Of a stretch of DNA of 64,000 bases, positions 42,400-54,938 are shown piece by piece. The position numbers and the translations under genes were made by a program. How positions within the stretch are numbered: the stretch's first letter is position 1; each line of letters begins with the position of its first letter. The notes under the pieces were generated by a model. The model made no database searches. It saw only the letters and a list, made by a program, of their open reading frames with translations, and was not told the origin of the DNA. Origin of the DNA: Hyperoplus lanceolatus (lineage: Eukaryota > Chordata > Actinopteri > Uranoscopiformes > Ammodytidae); NCBI GenBank assembly GCA_026929865.2, contig CM049395.1, positions 31,175,501 to 31,239,500 on the forward strand, given 5' to 3'.

Positions 42400-45079
42400 T
42401 ATACAATCCCGCTTTAGTATAGTAGGATAATGTACTGCATTATACTGATGAGATTATTAGTCCCTACAAAATAAAAACAAATGTTGGTCATAAGAGGCGT
42501 GTAGCATGTATATGTGTTTCCCCTTTTGTGCATTCCTGTGGTTTTATTCTGGTCATTCCCAGGGTCACTGGCTATAGTCACATCTTCAAGTTGTTTTATT
42601 TTTGCCAAACCGTAGTTAATACATATGTTTTGTGGTTATTTTTGGTTTGTTTGTTACAAGATAAACAGAAGTCATATGGACAAAGCAGTTGACTTTGGCA
42701 GCAGGATGCAGTGAAAACAAATAAAGTCAGTGAGACTTTTTCTCAACTTGTTTGACCTGTCTTTAGTGTTCATACAAACATTTTTGATATGGTTAGACAA
42801 TTCAAATAAGTGATAGTGGGATATCAGAGGATGACTTTTTGTTCTTGTTTTACTCAGTAACATTGTCTGGTTGTTTCTATAACAGTTTCTCATCTCTAAT
42901 AACCCACACGTTAGTTGTTACAACCTCACTGGACCTGGCTAAAGTGATTTTGTGGCAATGTCATGTGTTGTAGCTTAACCAGAAAGATTTAACTTAAATA
43001 TTGTTTCTGTGCTGACTCCGACGTATTTTAAAAGAGCTCCAGTCGGTCCAGTTCTTCATAAAGCTGGGAAAGAGTTCAGCTGTAATCTGTCAATCATTGA
43101 TTTAAAAAAATGAATGCACACACAGACAGTGTCTCTGCAGTCAACATGCTGCTAAAAATATTTAATTGAAGGTTTGAAGTTGAGGTGTACTTTCAGGATG
43201 TGTGTTCTTTTTAAATTCTTGGCCAACTCCCATACCATTATACTACTGTACTAAAGGCTACTGCTTTTATTTTATTTCAGTATTTATTCTTTTAAATTTA
43301 CTAGACTGATTTAAAACAAGCATTTATGTTAAAAAAAATTGGAGTGTGCTGATTAATAAATTCCTTTTAGCACGTTTAGATACGGTGTATAAAGTAATGA
43401 TTGTGTTTGAGAGTTAAGTGCTGCTGTGACGTGTGATATTTGTTTCCTTTTTCCGGTCTGGCTTGAAGGTGAACAGGGTTGCATCGAAGTGTGAGCATCC
43501 ACACTGTTCCATGTTGCTGTATGTTTACACCAGGGCTCCTGTTTCTATATATTTTTCAAATAAACATAATTTAACAAAAGTATTTGGTTTCTATCTACAG
43601 AAAACACCACCTAGCATGTTCATAGTGGCTGCCTTTTACAATCAAAGGCATTAATACTTTCTGTCAACGGCTTATTCTATTTATGACCATTCAGAAAATC
43701 ATTTTGAAATCCATACCTTGACTGCCTTTCATTAGTGCTAATTGGCACGTTTAGACACAACAGAACAGGATGAGGCAGGTCCTCATTAGAGATGGTTAAA
43801 TAGATTCTCACCGTGCCCATAATAAGATGTTTATGCTTGACCTAACCCTGCAGTTGAAACAGAACAATGGTTCATATCAGCAGGACGCCTCTGGCCTCAT
43901 CAACACAGTTGACTGGACTGTATTCACTTGACTGCACCGTGGCATTTTGAGGCTTGAAATAAGCTGCTTCTTAACTGTTGGTGGCTGGTGGACATACAAG
44001 AGACTTCATGCTTATTTCAACATCCTGTATACACCTGTAATTTTGGAGTTACACAAAGCATGCTACAACTAAATGATGACAGACTCAATTAAAAGTACAT
44101 TTTAACATCAAAATATGCTCCCATTAATGTGTTAGTCACTTAGGTTACAGTTAATAAAGGTGAGGCTCATTATGTTGTGTAGATTAATCCCTAATAAAAA
44201 TAATCTTTTAAGAGTTGATTTATAGTTTGTGTTAATAATCCAAAAAAGCAAAATATCTCATTTTGTCAAATAAAAGTAAAAAAAAAAAATTGTACAATTA
44301 CCTTAAAATTGGAACTAAGCACTGTATTTTTAAATGTGCTTAGTTACATTCACCACTTGTGTTTTCACAATAATATCCTTTTTTTATTTATTTTTATTAC
44401 ATATACCGGTAGTTCACTTCAAGCCTCACCACTAGATGGCAGGAATGCTTATATATGATTTAGACTTCAGGATTGAACCACCTGTTTGTATGGGAAGCAA
44501 TACAAACTTTAAGTTACCACAATATCCCACAAAAAAGCATAGTAAGGCAAGGAAAGTTTATTGATAGAGCACAATTCAGACACAAGGCCAAACAAAGAAA
44601 ACACATCAAGTAAAGAATACATCAAGATTAGACATTAGAAAGTGATTAAAAAAAAAAAAATTAAAAATTAAAAAAAAAATTACAGGTTGAAAGGGAAACA
44701 GAAAAGTAGCATTCAACGACACAATGCGAGTATCATATTTTAGTAATTCAAAGCGTTCTAGTAAATCTAATGGAACGTGATGTGGTATTTTGGTACTTAA
44801 TGGAACATTTTAAGATTGTTGATTTTGCCACACTTTTTGAAACATTGTACAGTGGTACATTGTGGTTGTTGTTTTGTTGAGATGGATTGTTGTGATATGT
44901 GTACTTTGCGGTGTTCATTGTGGTCATGTATTGTACTTTGTTGGACTCTACTTGTCTTTGTTCTTTGCAGTAAACGCTGAAACATTGATGATAACAGTCA
45001 TATCCATCACATTACATAAGGTTTGCAGGCTATCTGTGTATGAACGTATTGAACAACACTAAGAGCACAGTAGAAAGAG

Positions 45080-45080
<1 letters not shown>
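42400..45080. other. Intergenic, no gene seen
   Basis: AT-rich sequence with no credible exon. A retroposon-tail-like stretch, AAGGCAAGGAAAGTTTATTG, lies at about 44543. A poly-A/T-rich patch follows at 44648-44680. Confidence 0.5.

Positions 45081-45144
<64 letters not shown>
45081..45144. repeat. (TG)n microsatellite
   Basis: A pure TG run of about 64 bp. Confidence 0.95.
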
Positions 45145-45145
<1 letters not shown>

Positions 45146-45751
45146 TCACATATTACTGTTCTCAAGTTATACATCAACTTCAGTGCCTCAAGTATTGTCT
45201 GGGGTTGATATATTGAGTGGTTTACAGGCAACAATGTCATTCTCAAAGATCAATCTCTATCTTAGAGTGTATCATTTGTCACCTGCTCTGTCTCTCCATC
45301 CATCACACTCTCAATCACCCTCTGCCTCTTTCTCAGTTTCTCAGCGTTTCCGTCAACATCTATCTGTCATTCTTTACTTCTCTGTCAAATTATCACACAC
45401 AAACAAAGATTTCTCCCAATGGCCGATTCCTGCAGGTTGTAAACCTGGTTGTGTGGGGAAAGAAGCCCTTACACATCTCCAATCAAAATTGGATGTAATT
45501 CCCTGAGGAATCAATATCAAATCCTTGCTGTCTGGAGAAGATATTGCGGTTCAGGAACTGAGATAAACAGTGTCTTTGTCAGCCCAACCACCATGAATGT
45601 TTCTGGTCTTCCAATCATTTTTTAAAAGAGTTTCATGAAACACAATCTATATAAAGTATGTGTATTTAATCCTATAGTTGAATTTTAAACATGCAAAGAT
45701 GACCAAGCTTTGAGTGCAGTTTTTCAAATCATGAGCAAAAAGGTAAATAAA

Positions 45752-45916
45752 GGGGCGCCCTTAGCTCAGTTGGTAGGGCGTCCCCCCCATGGGCCTCGGC
45801 CAGCAGCGGACCCGGGTTCGATTCCGTAGTTCTCTGCATGTCACTCCCCTCTCTACCCCATTTCAACTCAGTCTCTACACTATCAATAAAGCATAAAAAT
45901 GCCAAAAAAAATCTTT
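45752..45916 (+). mobile_element. tRNA-derived SINE, copy A
   Basis: Head with an A-box-like TTAGCTCAGTTGGTAGGGCG (45761 on) and a B box GGGTTCGATTCC (45814-45825), then the family body CTCTGCATGTCACTCCCCTC and a tail ATAAAGCATAAAAATGCCAA. Its close relative at 32623-32804 is inverted. Target duplications are not clear here. It is not a functional tRNA gene, because the anticodon arm does not fold and the body continues well past the tRNA-like part. Confidence 0.88.
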
Positions 45917-46155
45917 AAAAAAAAGCATATCTTCATCTCACTTTCCAGATAACAGAACAAACCACAAGTAGAAGTGAAGTAAAGTTTTTTTTACAAATAT
46001 AGCAATGGCCGTTACAGTCCACAACTTTGAAGTTTGAATTGAATAAACCAACACATGTTATAGTTGGGGGCTATAGCTATGCTGGTAGACCTTTGAGGCT
46101 GTACATTTTCAGTTTGTTACATGCTGCTTCTTCTTCTTCGAGTCCGTTGCAATCT

Positions 46156-47345
46156 TCAGATGTTGTTCTGCCAGTATCTGGCGCAGGTCACAGCTGATGG
46201 GGTCAGTTCAGCCAGGTCCTGGGGGCTGCACTGGGGGGCGTGATCACACTGCAGTAGGTGGGACATAGTTTGTACTGCTCCACAGCTGCATCTGTCTTCT
46301 GGCTGGTAGCCCCATGCTTTCAGAAGTGATTTGCATCTCCCCTGCTCCACTCGTAGCCTGTTGAGAGTCTTCCAGGTTGGCCATGGGAGGTTGTGCCCGC
46401 TGGCGAGGCATTCTGTTTGGGTGATTCCTCTCTCCATCCAGTCATGGGCTTGTGTGTAGAGCTGGTTCCATTCATCTTTCCAGATGTTGGTCCTTGCTGT
46501 TTCCTTGGTTGTCTGGAGAGGTGGGACTGTATGCAGGAAGCTGGCTCTGGATTTCAGTCGGGGTGGAGGTGCTGTGTGTCTCCTGTGCTCTCCGCTCATC
46601 TTAGGCGACGTTGGATCGTCTGATGTGGGGGGGGGGGCAATGCCAGTTAGGGTGTAGAGGCACGGGACTGGCGTTGTCTTAATGCATCCAGTGATGATGT
46701 GGCAGGTGTCGTTGAGGGCTGTGTCAACAAGTGTGGCGTGGTGACTGCGGCTCCAGCTAGAGCACGCATACTCAGCTGTGGAGAAACACAGGGCTAGGGC
46801 AGTTGCACGGATGGTTGGTGGGTCAGCGCCCCACTTGGAGTTAACCAATTTGCGCAGGGTGTTGTTGCGGGTGTTGACCTTGGCCTTGGTGTTCTGGAGG
46901 TGGGTTTTGAAAGAAAGTGTCCTGTCGAGTGTGACTCCGAGGTACACAGGGTGGAAGTGGTTTGAGAGCCTGTGGCCATCCCATGAGATGCTTAGTTATT
47001 TTCCTGCATCTCGATTTTTTAGATGGAAGCTGCATAGTTGGGTTTTTGAAGGCTTTCAGGTGGTTGTTATTGTAGCAGGTGGTCATCTCTTGGAGGGCGC
47101 TCTCCAGGACAGACTCGATCTTTTGGAAGTGGTGATGCAGAGGTCGTCAGCGTATATGAAGCGGCAGCATTGTGGGGGGAGTGGTTGGTCGTTGGTGTAG
47201 GTGTTGAAGAGGAGGGGGGCCAGTACGCTGCCTTGTGGTTGGCCATTCTTTTGGGCTTTCCATTTGCTCTTCTTATCGTCTAGTTGGACGAGGAAGCGGC
47301 TGTTGTTGAGGAGGCTTTTCATGATCTTGAGGCTTTTCATGATCT
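46156..47345 (-). mobile_element. 5'-truncated LINE (jockey-like non-LTR retrotransposon)
   Basis: Reverse transcriptase remnant. Around 47340-47083 the reading contains GQPQGSVLAPLLFNTYTND and FIYADDLCIT, which hold the catalytic YADD. 46947-46156 is an open 263-codon stretch with YLGVTLDRTLSFKTHL (thumb) and a C-terminal CSCG...MSHLLQCDH zinc-knuckle-like motif. Two frame changes separate these parts (near 47085 and near 46950), so it is dead. The endonuclease and most of the palm are missing at the 5' side. An 18-bp tandem duplication (GGCTTTTCATGATCTT at 47313 and 47331) marks the truncation edge. Confidence 0.85.
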
Positions 47346-49241
47346 TTTTTAAATTTGTTAATCAATAGGATTAACACATTTACATAAGATCACTTGAGAT
47401 AATATCAGGCTCTGAATGAGTTTTCTTAAGTCCCCCAACCTGTCAGTGAAATATTAATGATAAGATTTTCCGGGAAATAAAAGAACAAACAGGAAGTTAG
47501 TGTTTGGTTAGTTTGATCGACAGCACATACCATAGTCTACATTATATGTGCATCCCATGTGTAAACACACACGTAGCCAAGCAAAGTTTGGCTAAGTCAA
47601 CATGGTGTACCTTTCTCCTCTGCATTATTGATGATTGCAGACAGGTTGCAGAGAATATGAGTGGATGTGAGATAAGCTAATATGAAATATGATGATTATG
47701 TCCAGGCTACAAACCAGACAGCAATACTTTCAATCTGCAAACGATCAGTATGGATGATAGGAGTTTATTAGTAGATGCAGTTGATTAACTCCATTCCAGT
47801 TCTCTTGTGAAGGGTTTTATAGCAACATAAATAATATGACAAGAAGTCAACAGCCCAATATTGTGAAGACAGAGGATGGACACTGAAGTGATGGAAGAGG
47901 AATGTAATTGTACTCAAGTAAAGGTAGTGATACATACAACAATGTAAAGTGATCAGGTAAAAGTACTGCCATAAAAATGTGAATTTACTAAGAAACCAAA
48001 AGTATTCAATACACCGAATGGCCCCTTTGTGGAATTCTGTATTAGTATATGTTATTGGATTATTGTTATTGATGCATTAATGTGTGCAGCATTTTAATGC
48101 TGTTTCTGGTCAAGGGGGAGCTCGTATTAAATTTCTGGGTAGCATCTTCTATAACAATCATATGTTATAATCTGATTTCATGTTAGGTCCTAATCTGCTG
48201 AGTTACAGTTGTCAGATAAATGTACTTTAGTAAAAAGTGGAAAGGATTGTGTAGTGAGGTACACTTACCTAAATGTACGTATGTTTACTTCCCAGCCCTT
48301 CTAAACAGTATCAGAACGGAACCTCGTCAGACGGACACAAAATTATTTTGATCTATTCTCTTTGTTGTCCATTACAAGATGCAAAACCAGATGTTGTCTG
48401 AAAAGATTGATTTTGTGAACTCCAAGTGAACTCATCACACTTGAGTACGTTATAATTTGGACCTTGGCTTCCATATAGTTGTGATCATTGCACATAAACT
48501 TCTGAATCTCAGATTTACGGTGCGGGTGCGCACAGGATAATATAAGCAAAATTAATTTCTGATAGGAGAGGGGCTTTAAATTGAAGATGTGTTTAATCAG
48601 TACGGATTGTTTTTGGTATTTTTGTTATATCAGGTCCCTCTACATCTGAAATTAATAAGCAGCAGTTTACGTGTTTGCACATCATCAACATCCCTAATCT
48701 GCTCTGGTGACAGTGTGAATGAGATGTGACAGATGTGACATTAATTTTCTGGTTCATAAATCCCCCCCAATCCCCTCCAGAGATGTGACGTCACAAGTCG
48801 CAGTCACATCCATCCACGACATTCAAATCAAACAGTCATTCTTATATAATTGTTTGAAAATAAGTTGCGACCACTGCACTGCTTTACAAAACAAGATGAT
48901 CCACAGTTTATTATTCACTTTAGAATGATGTTATCTAGAGTACATACACAAACATTAATGTGAAACAAAATAGTTCAAGTTTAAAACAGGTTTTGGATTT
49001 GCCCAGATGAAGAATGATATCACTGCTTTACGTGGTGAGTTTATTTAGCATTGTTGGTTATGTATTAGCTCCTACATCTTTTAATGATCCTGTGGTTTTC
49101 CTACGGACGTAAAGTGGTTCTGGCTATTTACAGAAACGTTATGGTCCTTTGTGGTATCCCCATCTCCTGTATCTCCATGGTATGATCACAGAGACTTATA
49201 GTTTTTCTGTGATGTTATATAGGCTACTTTTAAAATATATA
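47346..49241. other. Intergenic, no gene seen
   Basis: The part at about 47880-48295 resembles a common fish dispersed repeat with words such as GTACTCAAGTAAAGGTAGTG and AAATGTACTTTAGTAAAAAG; related words occur at about 5715-6170 and 55245-55315. The rest shows no open frames of note. Confidence 0.45.
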
Positions 49242-49247
49242 TTTATT
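49242..49247 (-). terminator. Candidate CART poly(A) signal
   Basis: AATAAA on the - strand, about 165 bp after the stop codon at 49411-49413. Confidence 0.5.
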
Positions 49248-49410
49248 ATAGAACTACTGTACTAGTTGTTTTTGGTAACGGTTGGGCTGGCAGTTTGGCA
49301 CCTGCTCCTCAGATGTATCATAAACAAATATGACACAAATTACAAAGGAAACGAGTGTCAGTTGTTTTCTTCATCTCTCATCTCGATGCTACGTTCGGAT
49401 CCGGCGAAGC

Positions 49411-50377
49411 TCATAAGCACTTCAGCAGGAAAAAGTTGCAGATTGCTCCCCGGGGACAGTCGCACATCTTCCCGATCCGAGCGCCTTTCCTCACGGCGCA
49501 CTGCTCCCCGATATCACACTGAGAGAGAAACAGCAGCACACAGGAGCGTTCATTCATTCATCCAAGCAGTATACAAACATGCATCAATACACTATCAGTC
49601 AGTACTATATCAATCAATACAGTATGTCTAAATATACATTACCGTTGGGACTTGGCCAAATTTCTTTTCCCATGAAGGCAGTCGTTTCGTCTGCAGCTTT
49701 TCAAGAACATCTTGGAGAGCACCAAGCTGGAAACAGAACAAAAAAAAATAATAATAATATTTGTTATTGGACATAGTGTCAGATAACTAGCTTATGAAAG
49801 AAAATTCTCTAAAAAGACACACAATGAATATTTTTGCAAAGCTATAATATATGAATTCCATTGCCTGCTGTAATTGTTGTGCAGAAACCATATTGAATCT
49901 TGAATAAAAGTAGGCCAATTTAGTTATATAACATGCAGTTTAATATTTTGATTATAATTCTGCAACCTAAAGTTTCAAATATAATAATCTATTCAGGACA
50001 AAAGTTATATGATCGGGTATAATGTTAAATGCATGCATTTCTGAATTGAGTCTGCTGTATTTAAAGGTAGTAATTGACTGCAGTTTAGTTGCCACATTCA
50101 TTTCCATCAAAACAAAACTGGATTTCAAATTATAAAGAAACCCAAAACAATACAAAAATAAACCTTGTTTTAAACGTTGCATCGTCTTTCTTCATGCATG
50201 GAGTGTAAATGAAAAGCTTACCAGCTGCTTCTCGTTGGTCAGATTCGGACCTTTTGGATAGAAGTCCCGCAGCGCTCTGGGGCTCAGCTCCTCTTCGGAC
50301 TCGGTGTCCAACACTTCGGCTCCAGCGATGGAGAGCAGCAGCAGAGCACACAGGAGCGCACCACTGGAGCTCTGCAT
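49411..50377 (-). CDS. cartpt: CART prepropeptide, 3 exons, 115 aa
   Basis: Secreted neuropeptide of the cocaine- and amphetamine-regulated transcript family, an appetite-suppressing signal in vertebrates. Exons 50377-50222, 49726-49643 and 49518-49411, GT-AG, all phase 0. A signal peptide covers about residues 1-20 ([20 protein letters not shown]). The pro-region has convertase sites KR at 66-67 and KK at 73-74, the positions used to release CART I and II in mammals. The mature core [20 protein letters not shown] continues [15 protein letters not shown], with all six cysteines (81, 87, 99, 101, 107, 114). Two upstream in-frame ATGs exist (50398 and 50419 region), but the one at 50377 directly precedes the signal peptide. 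Teleosts have several CART paralogues; which one this is cannot be settled by eye. Confidence 0.95.
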
Positions 50378-50445
50378 GGTCCCGGTGTGTGGCATCATTT
50401 GGCCCGTTCCTTGTCTCAAATAGTCGCTCCCCCCTCGCCAAACAC

Positions 50446-50573
50446 CTTTTTATCTGACTCGTGCCATCTGCTCGCTCCACCTTATTCCTTGTTTTTTTCT
50501 TTTTGTCATGCGTAACTGCAGCCTTGGGTGAGTCATCTCGGAAAAGTTGCTGGGCAAACTAAGCCTATAAAAG
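50446..50573. promoter_or_regulatory. CART upstream region: TATA-like and AP-1-like sites
   Basis: On the - strand GATAAAAAGG lies at about 50445-50454, 70 bp before the CART ATG, and could serve as TATA box. Further upstream are TGAGTCA (50529-50535), an AP-1 site, and TATAAAAG on the + strand (50566-50573), whose orientation would suit a divergent transcript rather than CART. Confidence 0.45.
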
Positions 50574-50599
50574 TCAACAACAACAGCAGCAGCGCTACA

Positions 50600-52850
50600 A
50601 TGGGTCGTTACTGATAAATTAATCGATTATTCCCTACTTGGATGGAGATCTGAGGATATAAAACTCACGGTGTTTATTTCTATAAGGTTTGATATGTAAA
50701 TGAGCTGATAACCATTTTGTGTACACATCTGTAACTGTTTTCATTGTAAGATTACGTTTCACTCATAGCAAGCATTGATGCAAACCTTTGTTGGATTACA
50801 TCTTCAAAGAATCAATTTAACTTTAATTAGCAGCAATGATGTGCTTCAGTCACCCAGCAAGTCTGTGAACGTGGCTTTATTTGGTATTCAATGTAGATCA
50901 AACTGGCAATGTATTCTTTTTCCATTATTACCTCAGTTATTTGCAGCTTCTTGTGAGTGTAAACACTTGGTGACTCAGTCAGTCCTTTCTGCTGCAAATG
51001 AACAAGAAAAATCAAACAGCGCTTGTGTTGAACGCCTTTGTTATTCTTTGTTCAGTAAAATCAAAGCAGGGATGAACCTCCCACACATGTGTAAGTCAGG
51101 TTTGTTTTTACTTTGAAAGTTTAATTGACTTTCAAAATTAACTTGTTATCCTATGTGTGAGGACATTGAGCCACCAGATAAACAGATGTTGATTATCAGG
51201 TGTAATTATACTTTTATTGAAAAGGGACGGTGATGTGTTAAAGCCATTTGTGAAGCAGCTCATTTCATTAATAGCCAACACTGCAGGGTCACATTTTAAC
51301 ATATTCATGTAAAAAAATTAAAACTGTTAATGTGTTGTTTCACTTAGATTTTGTATACTAATGTAACTTAGCTTTATGCTGAAATATAATACAATATATA
51401 AATGTCTGTGCAATCAAACTCTTAATAGCATAAAAATTAAGAATTATTTAAGGCAATTAAAGAAAAACTAACTTACTACTTTGAAATTTATATCAGGTAC
51501 AAAATATGCCGGTGTAGTTAATAGAAGCAAAAACTATTTGAAATATGAGCACAAACAATATTGCAAAGTAAATCCGATGACTCAGAACTAGCCAAAAATC
51601 CCAGATTTTACTGTGCCATAGAAACGTGAACAACTGCACAAAATTCACTTCCACTCTGTGTTTAACTCATCAATTATGTTTTTCACCCCTTGTCACAAAA
51701 TATACCCTTCTACCTCTGATGACTAAGCCCACTATCACATTGCAACGAACAAATGTTTACACCCAATATGGTCTGACAAATCGCTTCTGATGTAGCATAT
51801 GTTGTCTCCTTAATCCTGAGTTAACCCTGCTCACTGCATTGATGGCTTTTTACAAACTGTTTCAGGTCTGCCGGCAGATAAGCAGGAGGTGGAGGAGCAG
51901 GAAGGCTGCATGACTCATGCAAGTGACTCTCCACTTTCAATGACTGAGATGCCAATTCAACATTTCATTGCCAACCCCAAGTTCATTAGTTTATGTTCCA
52001 TATCGCTGACTGCCATCTGCCAGAGGCTCACATTTCTTCCCTGGTCTAACATGTTTCCCTGGAGCTTTTGGTGTACCGTTGAGTGTGGGTCATCCTGCAC
52101 GGAGATTGTGTGCTTTCAAGCATGAATAACAATGGTTTAGCAGAACAAATTATACTTGGCGGCAATGCAACAAGATGTAACATTGACAGATCACAGAGCC
52201 TGTGAAAGTTGTTACGGCAAACGTGTTAGCAAGCAGTTGCATATTTTGCACACCAGAGCAGACACAGAGTAACATTTGGTGCTGGAACAATCAGGAGATA
52301 TCTTGGAAAAAAATGTAATGCACACATGTCAGTGGATTCAAACCCAAGGTCCTCTCACTTCCAAGCTAACTGTGAACCACTGTATGTTGATAATACACTG
52401 AGAGGGGCCTTCACTACAACAGTGTTGTGTACATCCATCCAAGAACATTTTTGTTCTGCAGTCACTCATGCTCATTCAGTGCTTGATTTCTTGACAGATC
52501 CATATTATTCATATACTGTACAGTACTTTTTTCAATTTCATATTTTCTAGTGTCATTTTGCTGCTGTTATTCTTGTCAACTTAACATTAACATTCTTGTC
52601 TTTTGCACCTACGTCATCCATTGCGTCTCCGTCCCACTTGGCAGAAGGATATCTTCTCTGTTTCTCTACCATAGATCACTTTCTTTTTAACCCTTGTATA
52701 AGGTTTGATATTATCCGAGTAGAGGGGCCCAAGAGAGTGTGTCATATGCTGTAAAGATCGCAAATGCCTTTGAGGTAAATTAAAATTTTGGGCTTTAGAC
52801 CTACACATAACTGGTGTGACACATGAAAAGAAAAACCCATCCCTTAAAGA
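50600..52850. other. Intergenic, no gene seen
   Basis: No convincing exon, RNA gene or repeat. The longest open frames (50775-51116, 51889-52125) show no family resemblance. Confidence 0.45.
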
Positions 52851-53446
52851 GGACCTATGATGCTTTTTGACTTTTATGACCTATAAACGTTGTTATGATG
52901 ATTCATAGTCATGCTTAACCATACTAAATTATCAAATAATGACTTACATGCATTTCGACATATTCCCTGCTGACCGTCTGGGGTGTCTGTGCAGAGCACT
53001 AAACACTATTCTAGCCAGTCGAGAAGTCACGTCTTCAAAGCGGTCTACCCTTTCATAATTTGTGACGTCGCATAAAACTTTGTGACGTCTCCACGCGGAT
53101 GTTTCCATGTATGGTAATGCTGTCACTTCCCTGTTCGCGTCTGCCTCGCGCCCTTATAGGTCCATGCTCGCGCTTCCCGCCACTGAAAGTGTTCCGGAAG
53201 GAAGGTAACCAATCACAACGGAGTGGGGTTTGCAGGAGGGGGGGGGGGGAGCGGAGATGGCCGAAGCACAGGCGGAGGGAGCCGAAGCACACACACTCAA
53301 GTGTTGACAGGATGTGCTGGATCGCCAAAATAAGAGAAAGAGATTCCCGAAAATCTACATAGTTTTTTGTGATGTGATTCGTGTCAGGTTGCTCTATAGC
53401 AGTGTAAAACAAGAAATTAAGACCAGAAAAGTAGCATAATAGGTCC
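52851..53446. mobile_element. Inverted-repeat MITE, about 600 bp
   Basis: The ends are GGACCTATGATGCTTTTTGA on the left and GGACCTATTATGCTACTTTT read inward from the right. The interior is GC-rich and CpG-containing between AT-rich arms, with a G11 run near 53240. No transposase. Confidence 0.75.
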
Positions 53447-54795
53447 TAGTGTCAATATTTGCATTGGCAGATCTGCATTAAGATGCAATTTTTTTTGTGA
53501 GTATAAAACAATGGTTTTGAGGACTTTGTAGACTTGAAGGAAAAGTGTTTTCTCTGTGCTTTAAAGCCTTTAAGTTCCACAGTATAATATCAAAATGCAT
53601 CACAATTAAAGGTGATGTCGGATACCGATGGAAGACAAATTCAATTTATATCATCATTTGTTGCTTTTATGATGAAGGAAGGCATTGCATTGTATTGTCT
53701 AAAACGCTCCAGATTTGATGAGTGTTAAGCCAACATAATATGATTCAGATCATTTTCTTATCTTAATCCTGTTTTTTTTTTTTTTGCTTTACTGTTTTGA
53801 AAATGAGACTGTGGTGGTTCCCGGTTTCCCTATCAAATTACTGTAATCAGTTCAAACACTGTCCTGCAATGAATTATACTTGGTAACTTAATTTACACTG
53901 ATTCTAATGAGTTCTCGGTTTTCCAATATCTCCACCATCTCCAATAGATTTTTTTGTTCAAGAGGTATCTTATCAAGTGGTGTGTATGTGTGTGAGTCTG
54001 CCTTAGTTATGTGCACTCTTTCACTCTTTTTAAGCTGCTATGTTTTACCGGCCCGGTACCTTTCAGCATCCCAAACCATTTTTCTGGTATCAGATAAAAA
54101 CCTTTTATTGTGATCTAATATCTCCAAATTGTCAATGTCTCAGGAACTAAAAATAGCAATTAATCTGTTTGGCTTTTCTCTGCAGGTCCGAAAATACAAA
54201 AGAAGGATGGTGGTATTTTCTGATACTATGTGATTGTGCAATCATGCCATGCTTCAAATGAAGACAGAACATGAGAGTGAGTTAAGTTGGTGTAATGAGA
54301 TATCTCATATTCTTCCCCTCAACAATAATTTGGTTAGGTGAAGCTGAAGGCTTTTTAGAGGATTACGTCCGGCTTGACTAATTATTTTCTTCCCTATATG
54401 GATACATTCAGATTATATAATATGTCTTCCTCTTTTATGTTGCAACAGTACATTTTAGCCTAATTACTCCCCTGTCTAACTTTGTTTTTGTTTGCTAAAG
54501 GCAGTCTGAGACCTTGTTATTAGGGAAATTGGGAGTTCCATGGGGAATCGCGAAAGGGAAAGAAGCAAAAATAAAGGAAGAGAGGGTAGGCTAGGAGAGG
54601 GTAGAGTCTCTGTTCAGTTTGGCCTTTATCTGCAGAGCCCAGCCTTAATTACACATAAAATACAAGTGCCACTGAGCTAGTGTTATTAGCAAAGAGAATC
54701 TAGTTTCCGGAATACACCTCAAATAGAGACTTGAGGAGGAAGGAAAGAAGGAAGATGAGACATAAGAAGATCAATCACGTCAGAGCTCTTCTGTA
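53447..54795. other. Intergenic, no gene seen
   Basis: AT-rich, no exon-like frame. The part at about 54470-54700 has non-repetitive, even composition and may be a conserved non-coding element; I cannot test this from one sequence. Confidence 0.4.
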
Positions 54796-54800
54796 ACTTT

Positions 54801-54814
54801 CACACACACACACA

Positions 54815-54858
<44 letters not shown>

Positions 54859-54867
54859 CACGCACGC

Positions 54868-54937
<70 letters not shown>
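54801..54937. repeat. (CA)n(CACG)n compound microsatellite
   Basis: About 137 bp of CA, then CGCA units, then CA again, close to uninterrupted. Confidence 0.95.

Positions 54938-54938
<1 letters not shown>

Noticed and set aside
45084-45506. 140-codon frame beginning in Cys-Val repeats
   Set aside because: The start is translation of a TG microsatellite, with no splice or family support for the rest.
45752-45830. tRNA gene suggested by A and B boxes
   Set aside because: The cloverleaf is not complete and the sequence continues into a SINE body that is shared with the copy at 32623-32804.
50566-50573. TATAAAAG as the CART TATA box
   Set aside because: It is in the + orientation, whereas CART is transcribed from the - strand; the GATAAAAAGG near 50445-50454 fits better.
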